From Chrysaora quinquecirrha (Eukaryota; Cnidaria; Scyphozoa; Semaeostomeae; Pelagiidae), in NCBI GenBank assembly GCA_014526335.1, contig JACTAT010000016.1, positions 5,086,472-5,150,471 of the forward strand: DNA of 64,000 nt. The letters run 5' to 3'. How positions within the stretch are numbered: position 1 is the stretch's first letter; every line of letters begins with the position of its first letter. Under the pieces are notes generated by a model. The model did no database searches. It was not told the DNA's origin and worked only from the letters and a program-made list of their open reading frames with translations. The translations under genes were made by a program, and so were the position numbers. Below are positions 1-11,767 of this stretch, piece by piece.

Positions 1-404
1 AGAAAACTAAGGTTAATGGAAAGGGAAATGACTGATGTTCACATAGTTTGATGTTTTCTTTCAAAATTCTCCACACTTCAGCATCTTATAAACATGCATT
101 AGTTGACATACTTATTGCAATTAAGGAATTTAAAATTACCTTTTAGAACCACCTCGATTCGCAAATGTACAAAGTTGAACAATTTTCAAGCCATAACAAG
201 ACAAACCCTCAGATGGTATTATGTAGGCATGATTGGCTATTTCCGAGCGAATGGACCCTTAAAACCGCTTTTCTAAGACAATATGGACAATTTTGGCGTC
301 GTAATCGTTCAGGTTCGCTTTTTTTTATTGTTTTTCCATTTTGTGACGTCGCAATAGAAGAGGGAACCGCCCAAACCCATGCATTTCTTAGTTCAGTTTG
401 CTAG

Positions 405-540
405 GTAATGTTATACCCTTATGCCAAGTTTCCTAGCTCTAATTCATTTCAGAGGCATTTTAAACAGGGGATGGAAAACACCCCCCCACCTCCCTCAAAA
501 ATGGTAGGTCGAAAAAAGCCCATATGGATTATGGTTAAAC
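405..540. repeat. Degenerate right end of the AACCCTA-terminus MITE family
   Basis: This stretch matches the last part of the repeats at 1525-2095 and 48091-48645: a 'gccaagtttcctagctcta' block, a C-tract (cacccccccacc), then an 'aaaaaagcccata' segment ending in ggattatggttaaac. It appears to be a diverged, truncated copy. The rest of 1-860 shows no gene that I recognise. Confidence 0.5.
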
Positions 541-864
541 TGAATTCTAACAGAAAGATAAACGCGGAGAAGGTACACGGCAGCAAAAAATAATTAATTC
601 AAATAAATAAAATAAAAATATTTCTAGTTCATAAATGGTCAAATTATGCCAGCAGCTCTTACATTCATATTATTTCTGTTGAATCGGCCTTTTTCATCAA
701 CGTTCCCAGTGAGAATTTGCAGATTGGAAGAGAGAGCAGAATTTTCAGTACTAGGCTTCATTTATTTGGTCGCCAAGCAACAACTCACGTAGCAAACAGC
801 GTTTTAATAATAGTTTTAGAACAATAATCGTAGGATATTCATTGTCTGGACTTCATATTGGCTA

Positions 865-1345
865 CAATCTTGGACAAAATATATTGAGACAACAAGAAGA
901 CTCCCAGTAATACTATCAATTCCTTAACTTTAGCTTCGCTAACCAATAATACACCCCCCTCCCCCCTTGGATCAATGTTGAGTGACACTGAAAACATTTC
1001 CACGCCATTTGATCAACATTGAGTGAGGGGGGAGGGGTGAAATGCGAAGTTAAGACAGCTATTAATGAAAATTTCAGTTTGTCTCATAATTTTTGTCCAA
1101 GATTGAATCTTGGACAAAATATATTGAGACAACAAGAAGACTACCAGTAATACTATCAATTCCTTAACTTTAGCTTCGCTAACCAATAATACACCCCCCT
1201 CCCCCCTTGGATCAATGTTGAGTGACACTGAAAACATTTCCACGCCATTTGATCAACATTGAGTGAGGGGGGAGGGGTGAAATGCGAAGTTAAGACAGCT
1301 ATTAATGAAAATTTCAGTTTGTCTCATAATTTTTGTCCAAGATTG
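865..1345. mobile_element. Head-to-tail dimer of a 240-bp TIR element (MITE)
   Basis: Two nearly identical 240-bp units (about 865-1105 and 1106-1345) lie in tandem. Each starts with (C)AATCTTGGACAAAA and ends with the inverse complement. The outer ends are perfect 15-bp inverted repeats flanked by TA on both sides (863-864 and 1346-1347), as expected for a Tc1/mariner-type target duplication. Each unit carries facing C-rich and G-rich tracts and could fold back. There is no coding capacity. Confidence 0.75.
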
Positions 1346-1524
1346 TAGTTAGTGAGATAACTAGGGGGCGAAATATGCCCCCTGGCGAAGAAACATGTTT
1401 ATGGTTAAAAGTTTGCTAAATTTTTTTTGTTTTCTTGTTTATATGTTTATACTTTTATGCGTTTTTGTTTCAGAGGTTTTATCTGATAGTGTGTATTTGC
1501 TTCTTCCACGGCAAGCTATATTTA

Positions 1525-2095
1525 AAAAAAAAATCCTACCAGGGGGAGGGGGTGGAATCCACCTGCCTCAAGCTTTTCTTGCAACTGTTCTGTCGTGTGG
1601 TGGATGTAAGCTTCAAAACACGGCTGACTTTAAAGCTATATGTATAAGCTACAACGTGATACAAACAGATCCCAATTATGATAACAATGGATCACGTGAC
1701 ATTACCCTATATGGATAGCGGTCAAAAGCCACATGTAAATGCTTATTTTTACCAGTAAATCGTATCAAAATTGACTGATTGTTTGCAAAGTAATAGAAAA
1801 TAGTTACTAGCAACAAAATTTAAAGTTCTGGATTTTTATTGATATTAAGGAAGGTTGATTTTTGACCTACATGGATAGCATGTTTTGATTATGATGTCAT
1901 AATGACATCATAATAACATTGGGAGACGCCCAATTTACCAACATTACTCCTTAATCATTAATCCATGCCTGTGCCAGGTTTCATTGCTCTAGCTTTACAG
2001 GAAAACAAAATCTGGAGGGGTGTGGAAATCACCCCCCCCTCCACTGGCTATTTGAGATAAAAAAAAGCCCGGTAGGATTAGGGTTAACTGACCTG
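1525..2095. mobile_element. Non-autonomous repeat with AACCCTAATCC termini (MITE family copy)
   Basis: About 560 bp aligns by eye with 48091-48645, sharing the blocks tgtgatggatgtaagcttc, ctatatgtataagctac, ggagacgcccaatttacc and the end taggattagggttaac. The left end has degenerated to an A-tract followed by atcctaccaggggg. Short ORFs here (1395-1718) are chance. Probably a DNA-transposon-derived element, transposase unknown. Confidence 0.65.
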
Positions 2096-2245
2096 ATCAA
2101 CTTGCTTATCAAAGAGTATCAAAAGAAATGAAATGAGTGAGCATAGCGAGTTCAGTAGCCGATGTCGATGGCTGTTACCAGATGTCTTTGCGTTTTGTAA
2201 GTCGTCTTGGAGACATCTTTAAAATACTTCATACTCTTAGGCCCA

Positions 2246-2302
2246 GAATAAACGGGGTCTTAATAAACGGGGTCTTAATAAACGGGGTCTTAATAAACGG
2301 CA
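2246..2302. repeat. 15-bp tandem repeat
   Basis: About four copies of the unit aataaacggggtctt. The unit is a multiple of three and so gives a short repetitive ORF, which is not a likely gene. Confidence 0.85.
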
Positions 2303-2863
2303 TTGAAGGAAAATTGGAAATGGAAATGACGTCATTTTTAACAAAGTCGCAATTTCTGGAAAATCCACATGGGGAACTCCAAAATTTTTTCTCCTAACAG
2401 GATTTTCTGGGGCGTAGATTCCGAAACAGGCATCTAAAATAACCCCTGGAATACGTAAATAGACATCCCTGGCATTTTCCTCCCGATCGGGAGTAAAATT
2501 CGCATAATCATTTTTCTGTTTTCATCCCGATCGGGCTTCTTTCATTCCGATCTAGCTACTTTCCTCCCGATCTGGTTTATATCCCTAGCTGAACTTCTGT
2601 ACTTTAATTTAGAACTCCACAGAAAATATTCCGATGTCCTTCATTCTTCACATTTTTCCCACATCCATTGGATGTTGCCTAAAATATCTAAAATCCAGAT
2701 ACCCTAAGAATACTTCAAAGGGAAAAGTACATGAAATAAATTTACAAGCAAATAAGAGCATTTACTTTCAAAAGGGTATAAAACCAATGTGGCTAAAAAC
2801 AGACTGTGTGGTTCCTGTTCCTTTAGGATAAACTGCAAAGCATCGTAAATCTGCAGGACTTAC

Positions 2864-2918
2864 CTTTGTTAAATGTCGTCTTTTTATCAAACTTGAATTG
2901 ATGGATTGTCTCAGCCAT
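2864..2918 (-). CDS. Possible first coding exon of an unidentified minus-strand gene
   Basis: On the minus strand an ATG at 2918-2916 lies in a good start context (A at -3, G at +4). It opens 18 codons, MAETIHQFKFDKKTTFNK plus one base, ending at AACAAAG followed by a strong splice donor GTAAGTCC (2863-2856). About 90 bp upstream (2919 to about 3010) would be 5' UTR. I found no convincing second exon to the left; the repeats at 865-2095 would lie in its intron and the gene would run off the left end. I do not recognise the peptide. A chance ATG-plus-donor pairing remains possible. Confidence 0.35.
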
Positions 2919-3010
2919 GATGTCTTTCTTCTGATGAAATGAAAGCCAGTTTCTTCACTTAGTAGATTATTGAGATCTCAGCCTTCCAAGCTTGGCTGGC
3001 TTTGGTAAAA

Positions 3011-4620
3011 AATGATGAACTGAAAATAATTGACTTACAAATATTCTGTTTGTCGGGTGACAGGGAAATTCCCTGCTTCTTTGAAGGGGAAAACCAAATG
3101 GAAAATCGCTGAGTCATTTGGTATAAAACAGCTTCTTTTGGTTTCGATTCGCGCTCATACGCTCCCCCGCAGGTGAGGTACGTTCTCTACTCTTTCTAGC
3201 TGCACATCTATTGTCGAGAAGCCAACCTTCCTGTAATCCATATATAAAACAAATTTGCAAGAATTCTTGAAAACCTGAAAAATATTGCAGAAACCTTATA
3301 GAATAGAACCATTTTGATGCTGTACTCTAACCTATAATCTTTTGGAGCTTTCTTTTCTGTTTTAGAAAATATGGATTTATAAAGAGGTCCAATTAGGGGA
3401 TCAGAATATCCAGTAAACCCTACCATTTCCTAAACGTATTCCTTATCCCCTTTCTGCTTCTTTCTCCATTCAATCCCAAAATTTTTCAAAAACAAAACCC
3501 CTAATACCCTTTAATTTGTCCCTCCAATCCCAGAGTTTTTCAATAATAAAACCCCTAACAATTTTTACTGTGTCAAGAATTTTCCCTTCAGCCATTTAAT
3601 TTTTCTGGAAATATCCCAGATTCCCAAATGGAAGCACCTCAAATAAGCTAGATTTCGTCTGAAACACAATTTGTCAGTAAACAGAACAAATTTTAGAAGG
3701 CGAAATTCCCGATAAACATAGAATAGGCGACTCAAGTTGTACTCTCCCTATTATGCAACCGGGATTTCCCTCTTTTCTTTGAGAAAATTCCGCAAAACAG
3801 CAGAAAAAAAATTTGACAACCTCAAAAGCTTTGATCTGTCTGATTCTCAAAAACTCAAATTCTTAAAAAAAAGCAACATTGAGCTTTGGAAAAAATTATC
3901 TGGTTGTTATAGAATAGAAAGAGTATATATTTCGACATTTATTCGCCGCACCTATCTCATATAAATACGCAAAATTCAACCCAAAGTATTGAATATAGCC
4001 GTAATCATTTAAATAACCTCTAGTATATAATCTAGCCCTGAACATTGGATTTAACCCTAGACATTGAAATTAGCCCTTAGAACAACAAAAGCTTTTTCCA
4101 CAAGATTAAATAACAAAGCCCGTTGATCCTCTGCATCCTTACAACCGTCAATCAAATAGAACCATTTGGAATGCTCATTCAAGTTCCTTAGTTCTGAGAA
4201 TTAACTCGTAAGGGGCTTTCCCCCTTTTCGCAGCATTATCCACAGGTGATTTTTTAGCAGTAGCAACCTGTAAAGAAACAAGAACCAAGACGGAACTTAG
4301 GACACCTTCGATGTCTTGGATTTTAAGTGATGATTAAAAGTTTTAAAAGTTACAATCTTTTTCTTTTATAAGAACAATGCTATAAGAACACGAGCCTGGA
4401 TTTTGCCCAGATTTTAAGAACAAAATAAGAACAAGCTGAGGCTAGGCGTTTTCATAAGCCCTGAGAATATCAGCTAAATATGAAAGTACGACAGTCAGAC
4501 AACGTAAAAAGCAGGCAACAAGTAAACTGGACAAGCATGCTCCATTTTTACACGACCCTATTACCACTAAAGACATTGACTTACAAAATCTAGATGTCTC
4601 AGTAACACGCTAGCGAATCT
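3011..4620. other. Gene-free, AT-rich stretch
   Basis: No ORF that I recognise. Around 3450-3560 there are two diverged copies of a ccctaa/ttttcaa(aa)acaaaacccctaa motif. Short ORFs at 3208-3426 and 3737-3964 have no recognisable domains. Confidence 0.6.
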
Positions 4621-4860
4621 ATAATCACTACTGTGGTGGATTATCACTACTGTGGTGGTACTATTTGCGTACTGTGGTAGTAGTTTCTGCTTACTGTGGT
4701 GGATAATCACTACTTGTGATGGGTTACTATGCTTGCGGTGGTGGCATTTTTGGCGTACTGTGGTGGCACTTCTTGTGGTGGGTTACTATGCTTGTTGTAG
4801 TGGCAGTTCTGGCGTACTGTGGTGGATAATCACTACTTGTGATGGGTTACTATGCTTCAG
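4620..4860. repeat. Irregular minisatellite built on ctactgtggtgg
   Basis: Variants of atcactactgtggtgg and gggttactatgcttg(c/t)ggtggtggca recur several times with unequal spacing. The predicted Cys/Trp-rich ORF (4652-4906) is an artefact of the repeat. Confidence 0.75.
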
Positions 4861-5329
4861 TGGTGACATGCCTATAGATCATTCCAGTCTCTCGAACTTG
4901 CAGTAAAGCGTACAAAATTGTTCACTTCCTCTTCTTACCTTTTGTGTATTTGCTTTCAGAATTGTCATTATTTGTTTTATAGCAGGCGTTTTAGTAAGTT
5001 GTTATTAGACATTATATGATTGTTGTTATATTTTAAAATACGTTTATTTTAGGTTTTGAAGCTGTGCAGTAGCTGTGAAGTAAGTCGAGGAAAACGATCA
5101 CTTTTACTACAAGGCATCAGCTACTGTGTCGAACAAGTTAGGAGAGGACAACGCTGGTTTATTGGTTCCTTAAATGATGAAAGACCTAAAACTTGTGCGA
5201 AGATATGACTGATTTCCTCAAAATGACACAGGTTCTCCTGAACTTGATGATGGGGAAGATTCAGATGATGAGACTGATGGTCTTGAGGAATATCAGGATG
5301 AAAACACTGTTGCCGTTTTGGAACAACTT

Positions 5330-5960
5330 TCAGATCTCAACTTTGAATTGCCCAGATTAGAAATGTATCAACAAGAAGGAGTATACCTCGCATTGTTTCC
5401 TGCAGAAGTCGCCCAGTCAACATTTAGAGGCCGCAACGGAAGCAATGCTTGCATTTTCAAACACTTTTAAGCAACTTGCTTACAAGATCGATGACACCAG
5501 TGAACTATCATTAAAAATGATCGCTCTTATCTATAGTAGCATTGCTTCTGGAAACCGAATATATGATGAATACAATGATGCAGGTGAAAATTTTGCTTTA
5601 CCCAATGTAGAAGAGGTCTGCGATCACTTGTCACGGGAGGATGTTGTCCCTGTTATGAAGATATCTTTGACATCTTTCCTGCAGGCGAATCCGCTGAAAA
5701 TACTCTTGAAAGGGCAGTTGAAGGTGCCCGTAACGAGGCTCGTTACATTAATTGCCTGTATATTGTTGAGGGCAGGAGCTCAATTTTTTCAATAGACCCA
5801 AATGGTGGCATTTTCTTTTTTGACTCGCATCAACATAACAGTGAAGGGACATTGGTATACTGGACAAAGATAAAAAGTGTTTTAGAAATGCGTACTTTAA
5901 TGGCTAACTACTTTCACAACGTTAATGCACTTGGTAGTATTGCAATAGTATCGTTAATTT
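5330..5960 (+). pseudogene. Decayed cysteine-protease-like gene fragment
   Basis: Several reading frames together show a once-coding region. One frame has FRGRNGSNACIFKHF then a stop (5420-5468), placing a Cys in a GSNAC context. The next, 5445-5795, includes IYDEYNDAGENFALPNVEEV. After a frame change near 5645 a third frame reads ARNEARYINCLYIVEGRS and FFFDSHQHNSEG (to about 5840). A GSNAC-type Cys followed at a distance by an aromatic-DSH motif is the arrangement of papain-like/OTU-like cysteine peptidases, including the UL36-like deubiquitinase fold found in transposon-borne genes. At least one stop and one frameshift make it non-functional. The family assignment is inference from the two motifs. 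Confidence 0.5.
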
Positions 5961-6046
5961 ATTAATTTTAGTAAACAGTTTTGTGTCATGACTCTCTTTT
6001 TTACTCATTAATCTTGTTTTAGTATCATAGAATATGCTTAATGATA

Positions 6047-6242
6047 CAGTTGACATCCGCTATCTCGACTGCCCGCTATCTCGAACATTCGCTATCTCGA
6101 ACGATTTTCCATTTCCCCTTTCTTGGTATAAGGGTTTGTATAGAAAAATCATCCGCTATGCCGAACCCCATTATTTCGAACATTCGCTATCTCGAACAAA
6201 TTTCAGTTTACCTTAAGAGTTTGAGATAGCGGATGTCAACTG
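6047..6242. mobile_element. Short pogo/Tigger-like MITE
   Basis: 196 bp with terminal inverted repeats CAGTTGACATCCGCTATCTC at the left and its complement at the right (ggatgtcaactg). Internally it repeats cgctatctcgaac several times. TA precedes the left end (6045-6046). The CAGTTGA-type terminus and TA preference suit pogo/Tigger non-autonomous elements. There is no coding content. Confidence 0.75.
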
Positions 6243-6576
6243 TGTAATAATTAATATACATTAACTCGAACATTCGCCATTAGACCTCTGTTTTACAGGG
6301 GATAATTTCTACAGGGGGTGTGCCACTTTCAGTCGCATAGAGAATCCCCACCGACCAATTAGCAACTGATTCAACTTTAAATTATACGGACACAACCAGG
6401 AAATGTGAACAGTTAACCAAAAATCTTCGAGGTGACAGATGTAACATTTTCATTTTAGTATTTCTTCCTTGCAAACGCCTCGGTTTTAGTTTCAAATGTT
6501 AAATGAAGATAAGCTGAGTAGAATTATTTGGGGAAAATGTACTATTTCTTGATTGCTTTTGATAAGTCTGATGTTG

Positions 6577-6830
6577 TTTTGAAACTAAAATTCAATTCCT
6601 TAAGCACTGCTTCTAGGATATTTAGAGCAGAACGATAAAACAACAAGAAGAAACCGGTTTGACGTTTTCTGAATACGAATATTAAAATCTCACATCTTAC
6701 AACCTTACTCTGCGCATCTAGGTTGTCGTCTGACGATTACAAGAAATGCAAATACATAAAATTACATAAAAGGATGAATAGTTCTAAAAACCAACCAATC
6801 AAAAATAAGAATAACAGGATATTACTCCTA
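6577..6830 (-). repeat. 3' LTR of the BEL/Pao element
   Basis: 254 bp matching 12630-12881 nearly base for base: one substitution (gaacgat/gaatgat) and two single-base A-tract indels. On the minus strand it runs from TAGGAGTAATATCC to GTTTCAAAA. Gene-free sequence lies to its left (6243-6576) and the element's short 3' untranslated region to its right (6831-7056). Confidence 0.85.
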
Positions 6831-7056
6831 GCCTTAAAATGTTCTTTTGCTTCACTACACAACACACTAACGTAGGCAATTTCCTGTACTCGAATTCATG
6901 TCGAGACATTTACGCAAATTATGAGAAAATAAAGAACAAGTCATAAGTAATATATTTCTTAATATCTACCAACAAGGAAAAGCAATAAATGAATGCGGAG
7001 ACAAGTGTCGCTGCGCAGAAGCGTATGGAAAACCCCAACACACTCCCCTCCTTGAC

Positions 7057-7806
7057 TCAGACTGAGTCAAGCATAGAGCGAGTTTTCCATTGCGAGTCCT
7101 TAGCTGCGGCCCGCTGCGATTTAGCCCGTACTAATTCCCCGTTTTCCTTTGGTGCCATTCCTTCCTCACATCTGACACTCCGTTCATCTTTCTCATTCTC
7201 ATTCCCTTCACATTCCTGCACATCCCTACCATTCACCTCAAAAGGAAATAATTTCTGCAAAGGTCTATTCATAAATTGTGGCTTACCTCTTGTCATTGTT
7301 CGTACCTTTGCTCCTCGCACAATTCCATCTCTTCCCTTGATCAAATCCTCAACCCGACCCATCTTCCATTGACTTCTTTTAACGTTGTCTTCTTTGATCA
7401 GTACGACGTCCCCAACGCCTATCTCAATCTCCTTTTCTGCACTATTTCTGTGGATTTCTCTTAAATCTATAAGATATTCATGTCTCCAACGAGACCAAAA
7501 ATGATCTAATTTCTTAATTAGATAACGAAATCTTCTGGTATATGCTGTCGAATCCTCAAGGTCATCTACCTTAAAATCCACTTCATCTGCAAGTTGATTC
7601 AATCTTCTTCCATGCATTAAATGAAAGGGGGTTAAGGGTTCATATCCCACTTCATCATATATATATGTCAATGGCCTAGCATTAAGGGTTGTTTCTACTT
7701 CGATCAAAACTGTCAATAACTCACCATATGCCATTCTTGCATTTCCCAAGGTTTTCTTAAGGCAGCGTTTCACTGTGCCAACCATGCGCTCGAAATACCC
7801 ACCCAC
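7057..7806 (-). pseudogene. BEL/Pao integrase C-terminus with DUF5641-like domain
   Basis: 249 codons beginning inside the integrase core: GGYFERMVGTVKRCL holds the catalytic Glu. Then comes ETTLNARPLTYI, a BEL-typical block, and a basic region with FHLMHGRRL, FWSRWRHEYL and GDVVLIKED, which matches the DUF5641 layout (about residues 60-190). The last about 60 residues are charged and low-complexity. It overlaps the preceding reading frame (7770-9266) by 37 bp, so the break falls within the DDE domain and this is a frameshifted continuation, not an independent gene. Confidence 0.85.
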
Positions 7807-9266
7807 CAGGGGCTTCTTTCCAGATTAAATTTCCAGTTTATTCTTCTTGCCTGCAAAAACGACAAAACAGAACGATCACGTGCAAGACTGTCTAAGAATT
7901 TGTTGGCAAACTTGAAAGTCTTAGCATTGTCCGAATTAATCATGGCTGGTGTTCCTCTCCTTGCTGTAAAACGCCTAAGGCTTAGGATAAACGATGGTCC
8001 AGATAAGTCCTTGACTAAGTCTAAGTGAATTGCTCTTGAATTACAGCAACTGTATAACACTATATAACATTTATCCATATCTCCTGTATCTCCTTTGTAA
8101 TACAGTGGGCCAGCAAAATCTATCCCTACAAAAGTAAATGGTGGTACTTCTTTAACCCTGAAATCTGGCAAATCTGCAACTTGTGGGGATCTAAAGGCCT
8201 TGCCTTGAATCTTCTTGCAAACAATACATTTACTCAACAATTTCTTAATATATTGCCTGCCCTTGACTATCCAGAATCTGCTTCTGAATTCTGCAAGAGT
8301 TGTCTTCAGACCTCCATGGTGTACCTTACTATGAGCGGAAAGGATAACTAGATCTGAAAATCTGTCATCTCTTGGCAAAATGATTGGAAATTTGCAATCT
8401 AAATCTAGCTCTGAATTACTTAATCTTCCTCTGCATCTTAGCAATTGATCTTCCTCTACGATTCCTAGATTCTGAGAGAGTTCCTTAAAGCCTGGTTCCC
8501 GCTTCATTCTATCTTGAGCTTCAATAATCCACTTCCTTTCAGCATTGTGAATCTCTTCAACACTCAACACTCCCTTAGTCTTTTCTACATTTCTTTTCTT
8601 TGCCTTAATATTCTTGACAAATCGTAATACCCATGCAGTTACTCTCAGAAGTCTGTCAATAGAGCTAAACCTTTCCTTATCTATGATATTTGACAATCCT
8701 GCATTCTTTCCCTCAGCTATGGTCAACATGGTACTTATCTTCTTTCTCTCTTGTCCTATTGCCTGAGAATCCTCCAACAGCAGTTCTTTGGGCCAATGCT
8801 CTTTCCCGATAAGAAGCCAGTGAGGACCCTGCCACCACAACCTACTTTCCTTTAGGGTGCTTGCTGTGACCCCCCTTGAGCCTAAATCTGCTGGATTGCA
8901 CACTCCAGCACAATGACCCCAATTGTCCTTATTGGAAAGCTTGAGAACTTCATCTACCCTATGTTGCACAAACTGTCTCCATTGCCCATTGTTGTTAATC
9001 CAAAACAAGGCAGTCTTGCTATCAAGCCAGTATCTTATGCCATCTATCCTAACCTGTGTACTTAAAGCCTTATGCACAACATCCATCAGTGTAGCTAATA
9101 TTCTGGCCGACATTAATTCAAGCCTGGGAATACTTAATTCCTTGAGAGGGGCAACCCTCGTCTTAGCAGCAATCAAATTAGAACACACTTTTCCTGCTTC
9201 TGTCTCATACACCAAGTAGACCATGGCGCAATATGCCTTTTTGCTGGCATCAGCAAAGCCATGCAA
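7770..9266 (-). pseudogene. BEL/Pao RNase H and integrase segment
   Basis: 498 codons. The N-terminal part, with HGFADASKKAYCA and PRLELMSA, is the BEL RNase H-like region. Around residues 315-350 an HHCC zinc-binding region (HHGGLKTTLAEFRSRFW, then CIVCKK) precedes the integrase core, which has GIDFAGPLYY for the first catalytic Asp and INSDNAKTF for the second. The frame ends just before the catalytic Glu, which lies in the next ORF. The junction with the RT frame is also a frame change, near 9268. Function in a live copy would be RNA-template removal and insertion of the cDNA. Confidence 0.9.
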
Positions 9267-10531
9267 ATAACAGTTCTTAATCTCTCCTCACTTTTGTCAT
9301 AAAGGCATCGTGGCAATGAAATCTTTCCCACAGCATTCAAATCACTCACCAAGGCACTCCATTTAGCTAACTGACTAGCTGGTAGCTCATCATCCCAGCC
9401 TAGCTTCTGCACACAAAGTTCCTGGAACAAAACCTTGGCATTCACCGTTATAGGGCTAATAAGACCTAGAGGGTCAAATATCTTAACAAGCGAACTCAAA
9501 ATACTTCTCTTGGTAACCTTATCATTCTCAGTCACACTCCCAAGTTTAGATAAGTCAAACTCAAAGATATCCTGTCTTATGTCCCAATTTATACCTAATA
9601 CCTTAGTCTTTCCTTCAACATTGCTAATTCCTAAGGTTTCTTTGGCATAACTATCCTCATTCATCTCAGCATTTGCACCATTTTTCTGATCACTTGTCAA
9701 AGTCTCATTGAATTCCTTAGCTAGAATAGCATCATTGGTCTTCCATTTTCTCAAGTTAAATCCACCCACCCTCATTCTCTCCTTAGCCTTGACATACATT
9801 TGTTTAGCATCTTGCAATTCAGAAGCTCCAAAGACCAAATCATCAACATAGAAGTTTAATGCTAGCCTATTTGCAAATTCTGGGTCTTCTTCCTGATACT
9901 TACTTATGTGGTACCTAAGCACAGCATTCAATAAAAATGGCGAACAATTCACTCCGAACACCACTCGATTGAAACGGTAAACTTCTATCTCTGTATCTTC
10001 TGCTCCTATATCTTTGACCCAAAGAAATCTCAAGCAATCTCTATCTGATGGATCAATCTCAATGTTCAAAAATGCTTTTTCGATGTCGGCAACCATGGCT
10101 ATTTTATATTCACGAAATCTAACCAATATATCAAAGAGTAGGGGTGTAAGTGGTGGGCCTACATGCAAACAATCATTAAGTGATATACCTGTCTTGCCAT
10201 CCTTTGAAGAAGCATCATAAACTATTCTTACTTTTGTAGTCTCTGCATCACTACGAATCACTGCTTGATGCGGAAGCATGTGGACTTTCTCAGGGACTTC
10301 TAGCTCAGCCACTTTCTCAATGATATTTTCTGCCAACTGATCTTTGATTATCTTATCATAGGCTGCCAAAACTGGTGGATCTCTTTTAAGTCTTCTAATC
10401 TGTCCTTTCAATCTAGAAAAGCTATTAGCATAATTAGAGGAAGGGTTTATGCCCCACCTTCCAAGGCAATTTAACTGAATAACGCTCTCCTGTAAAGGAA
10501 ACATTATCAAGTAAATCATCATGCACATCAT
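9173..10531 (-). pseudogene. BEL/Pao reverse transcriptase segment
   Basis: 452 codons. Motif A is AMVADIEKAF (Asp about residue 149), motif B VFGVNCSPFLL, and motif C FYVDD (about 227-231), so the catalytic Asp residues are kept. The C-terminal third (KIFDPLGLISPITV) is the connection region characteristic of BEL/Pao. The first about 25 residues are out-of-frame lead-in, and the true RT frame joins the protease frame near 10450 through a frameshift. At the C-terminus the frame is lost about 90 bp before the stop, where the RNase H frame takes over. Confidence 0.92.
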
Positions 10532-11165
10532 CCCTATTTTTTATGCCAAGTGTTTCAAGGTCCCAGAGTTTATGCATCTCATGCTCTGTTTGGTTTCTTT
10601 CTTGTGCAGTAAGCAAATTATTAACTGGGCTATCAAGAATTAGATTACAATCAACAAGATTCATTGACTCACCTTTTAATGGGCCAGACAATACCCATCC
10701 TAATTTGGTTTTCACAGCAACAGGATCTCCTGGCTCCCCTCGTATGGTTTGCTCCTCCTGGAAGCTCCAAAATTTGTCCATGCCAATCAAAACATCTACT
10801 TTTAGTGTTTCCTGTGAGCGACAAACATCTGAAAACCAAAGATTAGTCAAATGCTTATACTGCTGTTTCACAGTTTCAATATGCTCATTGTTAATCTCAG
10901 CAATTTTATCCACAACAAATGCTTCTACTTTAACACCCTTATCTTTCCTCAGTGGCAACAACTCAATCTCTACCACATCTCGTACTTTCTCATCCACTTT
11001 CTCTGCACCAAAGGTCCTTATTCCTAAGGATTCCTGTCTAATGGGGGCTAGTCCCAAGCGCTGCACTACTTCCCTTGCAATAAATGTCTTATGGCTACCT
11101 GTGTCAAAGAGAACACGCACCTTAGCTTCCTTATGTCCCTTAATGTTAGCTAATGCAGTCTGCAA
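10434..11165 (-). pseudogene. BEL/Pao aspartic protease segment
   Basis: 243 codons with VRVLFDTGSHKTFIARE near residue 20, the DTG active site of the retropepsin-like DUF1758 family of BEL/Pao elements. DVLIGMDKFW and KLGWVLSGPL follow, both typical of this region before RT. In a working copy it would cleave the polyprotein. The frame ends in out-of-frame residues where it meets the RT frame, so the polyprotein is interrupted here. Confidence 0.88.
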
Positions 11166-11215
11166 GGCTGCCCTCCCCGTTCCTACATGATCTACACAAG
11201 AAGTGGCGTTAGCTG

Positions 11216-11767
11216 TTAGGAAGGTGGTCCACCGGACTTTGGCTCTGCAGACTCTTTGGCATCGCCAGCAGCGCGATCACAAATGGATTCGTGATGTTTA
11301 CGATTACAACTGCTACACGTACTCTTAGAGCGGCATTTAAAGGCCCTGTGGCCTTTATTTAAGCATATAAAACATCTACCCTGCTTTAAGATAATTTTCT
11401 TACGCTCTTCTGTAGTTGTAACGTTCTTACAATCTGATTCCTGATGACTTTCATTACAGAAGGCACAAGTCTTCTTCTTCCCGCCATCTTGTCCAGAATA
11501 CAAAGCACTTGCACTTGCACTGGCCAATTTCACTGGCTGCCTCGTTTTCATCTCTTCTTCTTTCTTTGGTTTTGAGAACAATGGCATGTTCTTCTCTCGG
11601 ATGTCCAACTCCGTTTTGAAAGAATCCAGCATTTCCTCGATATCCCAATCCTCGTAGTTCTTGCTTCCTCTGATCATGCATATTCGAATCCCGTCTGGAA
11701 TCTTCTCCATCAATGCAGGAACCACTATACTGGAATACGTATCTTTGTCGACATTCAGAGCTTTCAA
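11216..11767 (-). pseudogene. BEL/Pao gag C-terminal segment with zinc knuckles
   Basis: 183 codons. The N-terminal half continues the gag (DUF1759/1758-linker) region; then come Cys/His clusters CAFCNESHQESDC, CFICLNKGHRAFKC and CSSCNRKHHESIC (about residues 100-170), three zinc-knuckle-like modules expected to bind RNA. The usable frame actually extends upstream past its ATG to about 11818, where it meets the other gag frame through a frameshift. Confidence 0.88.
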
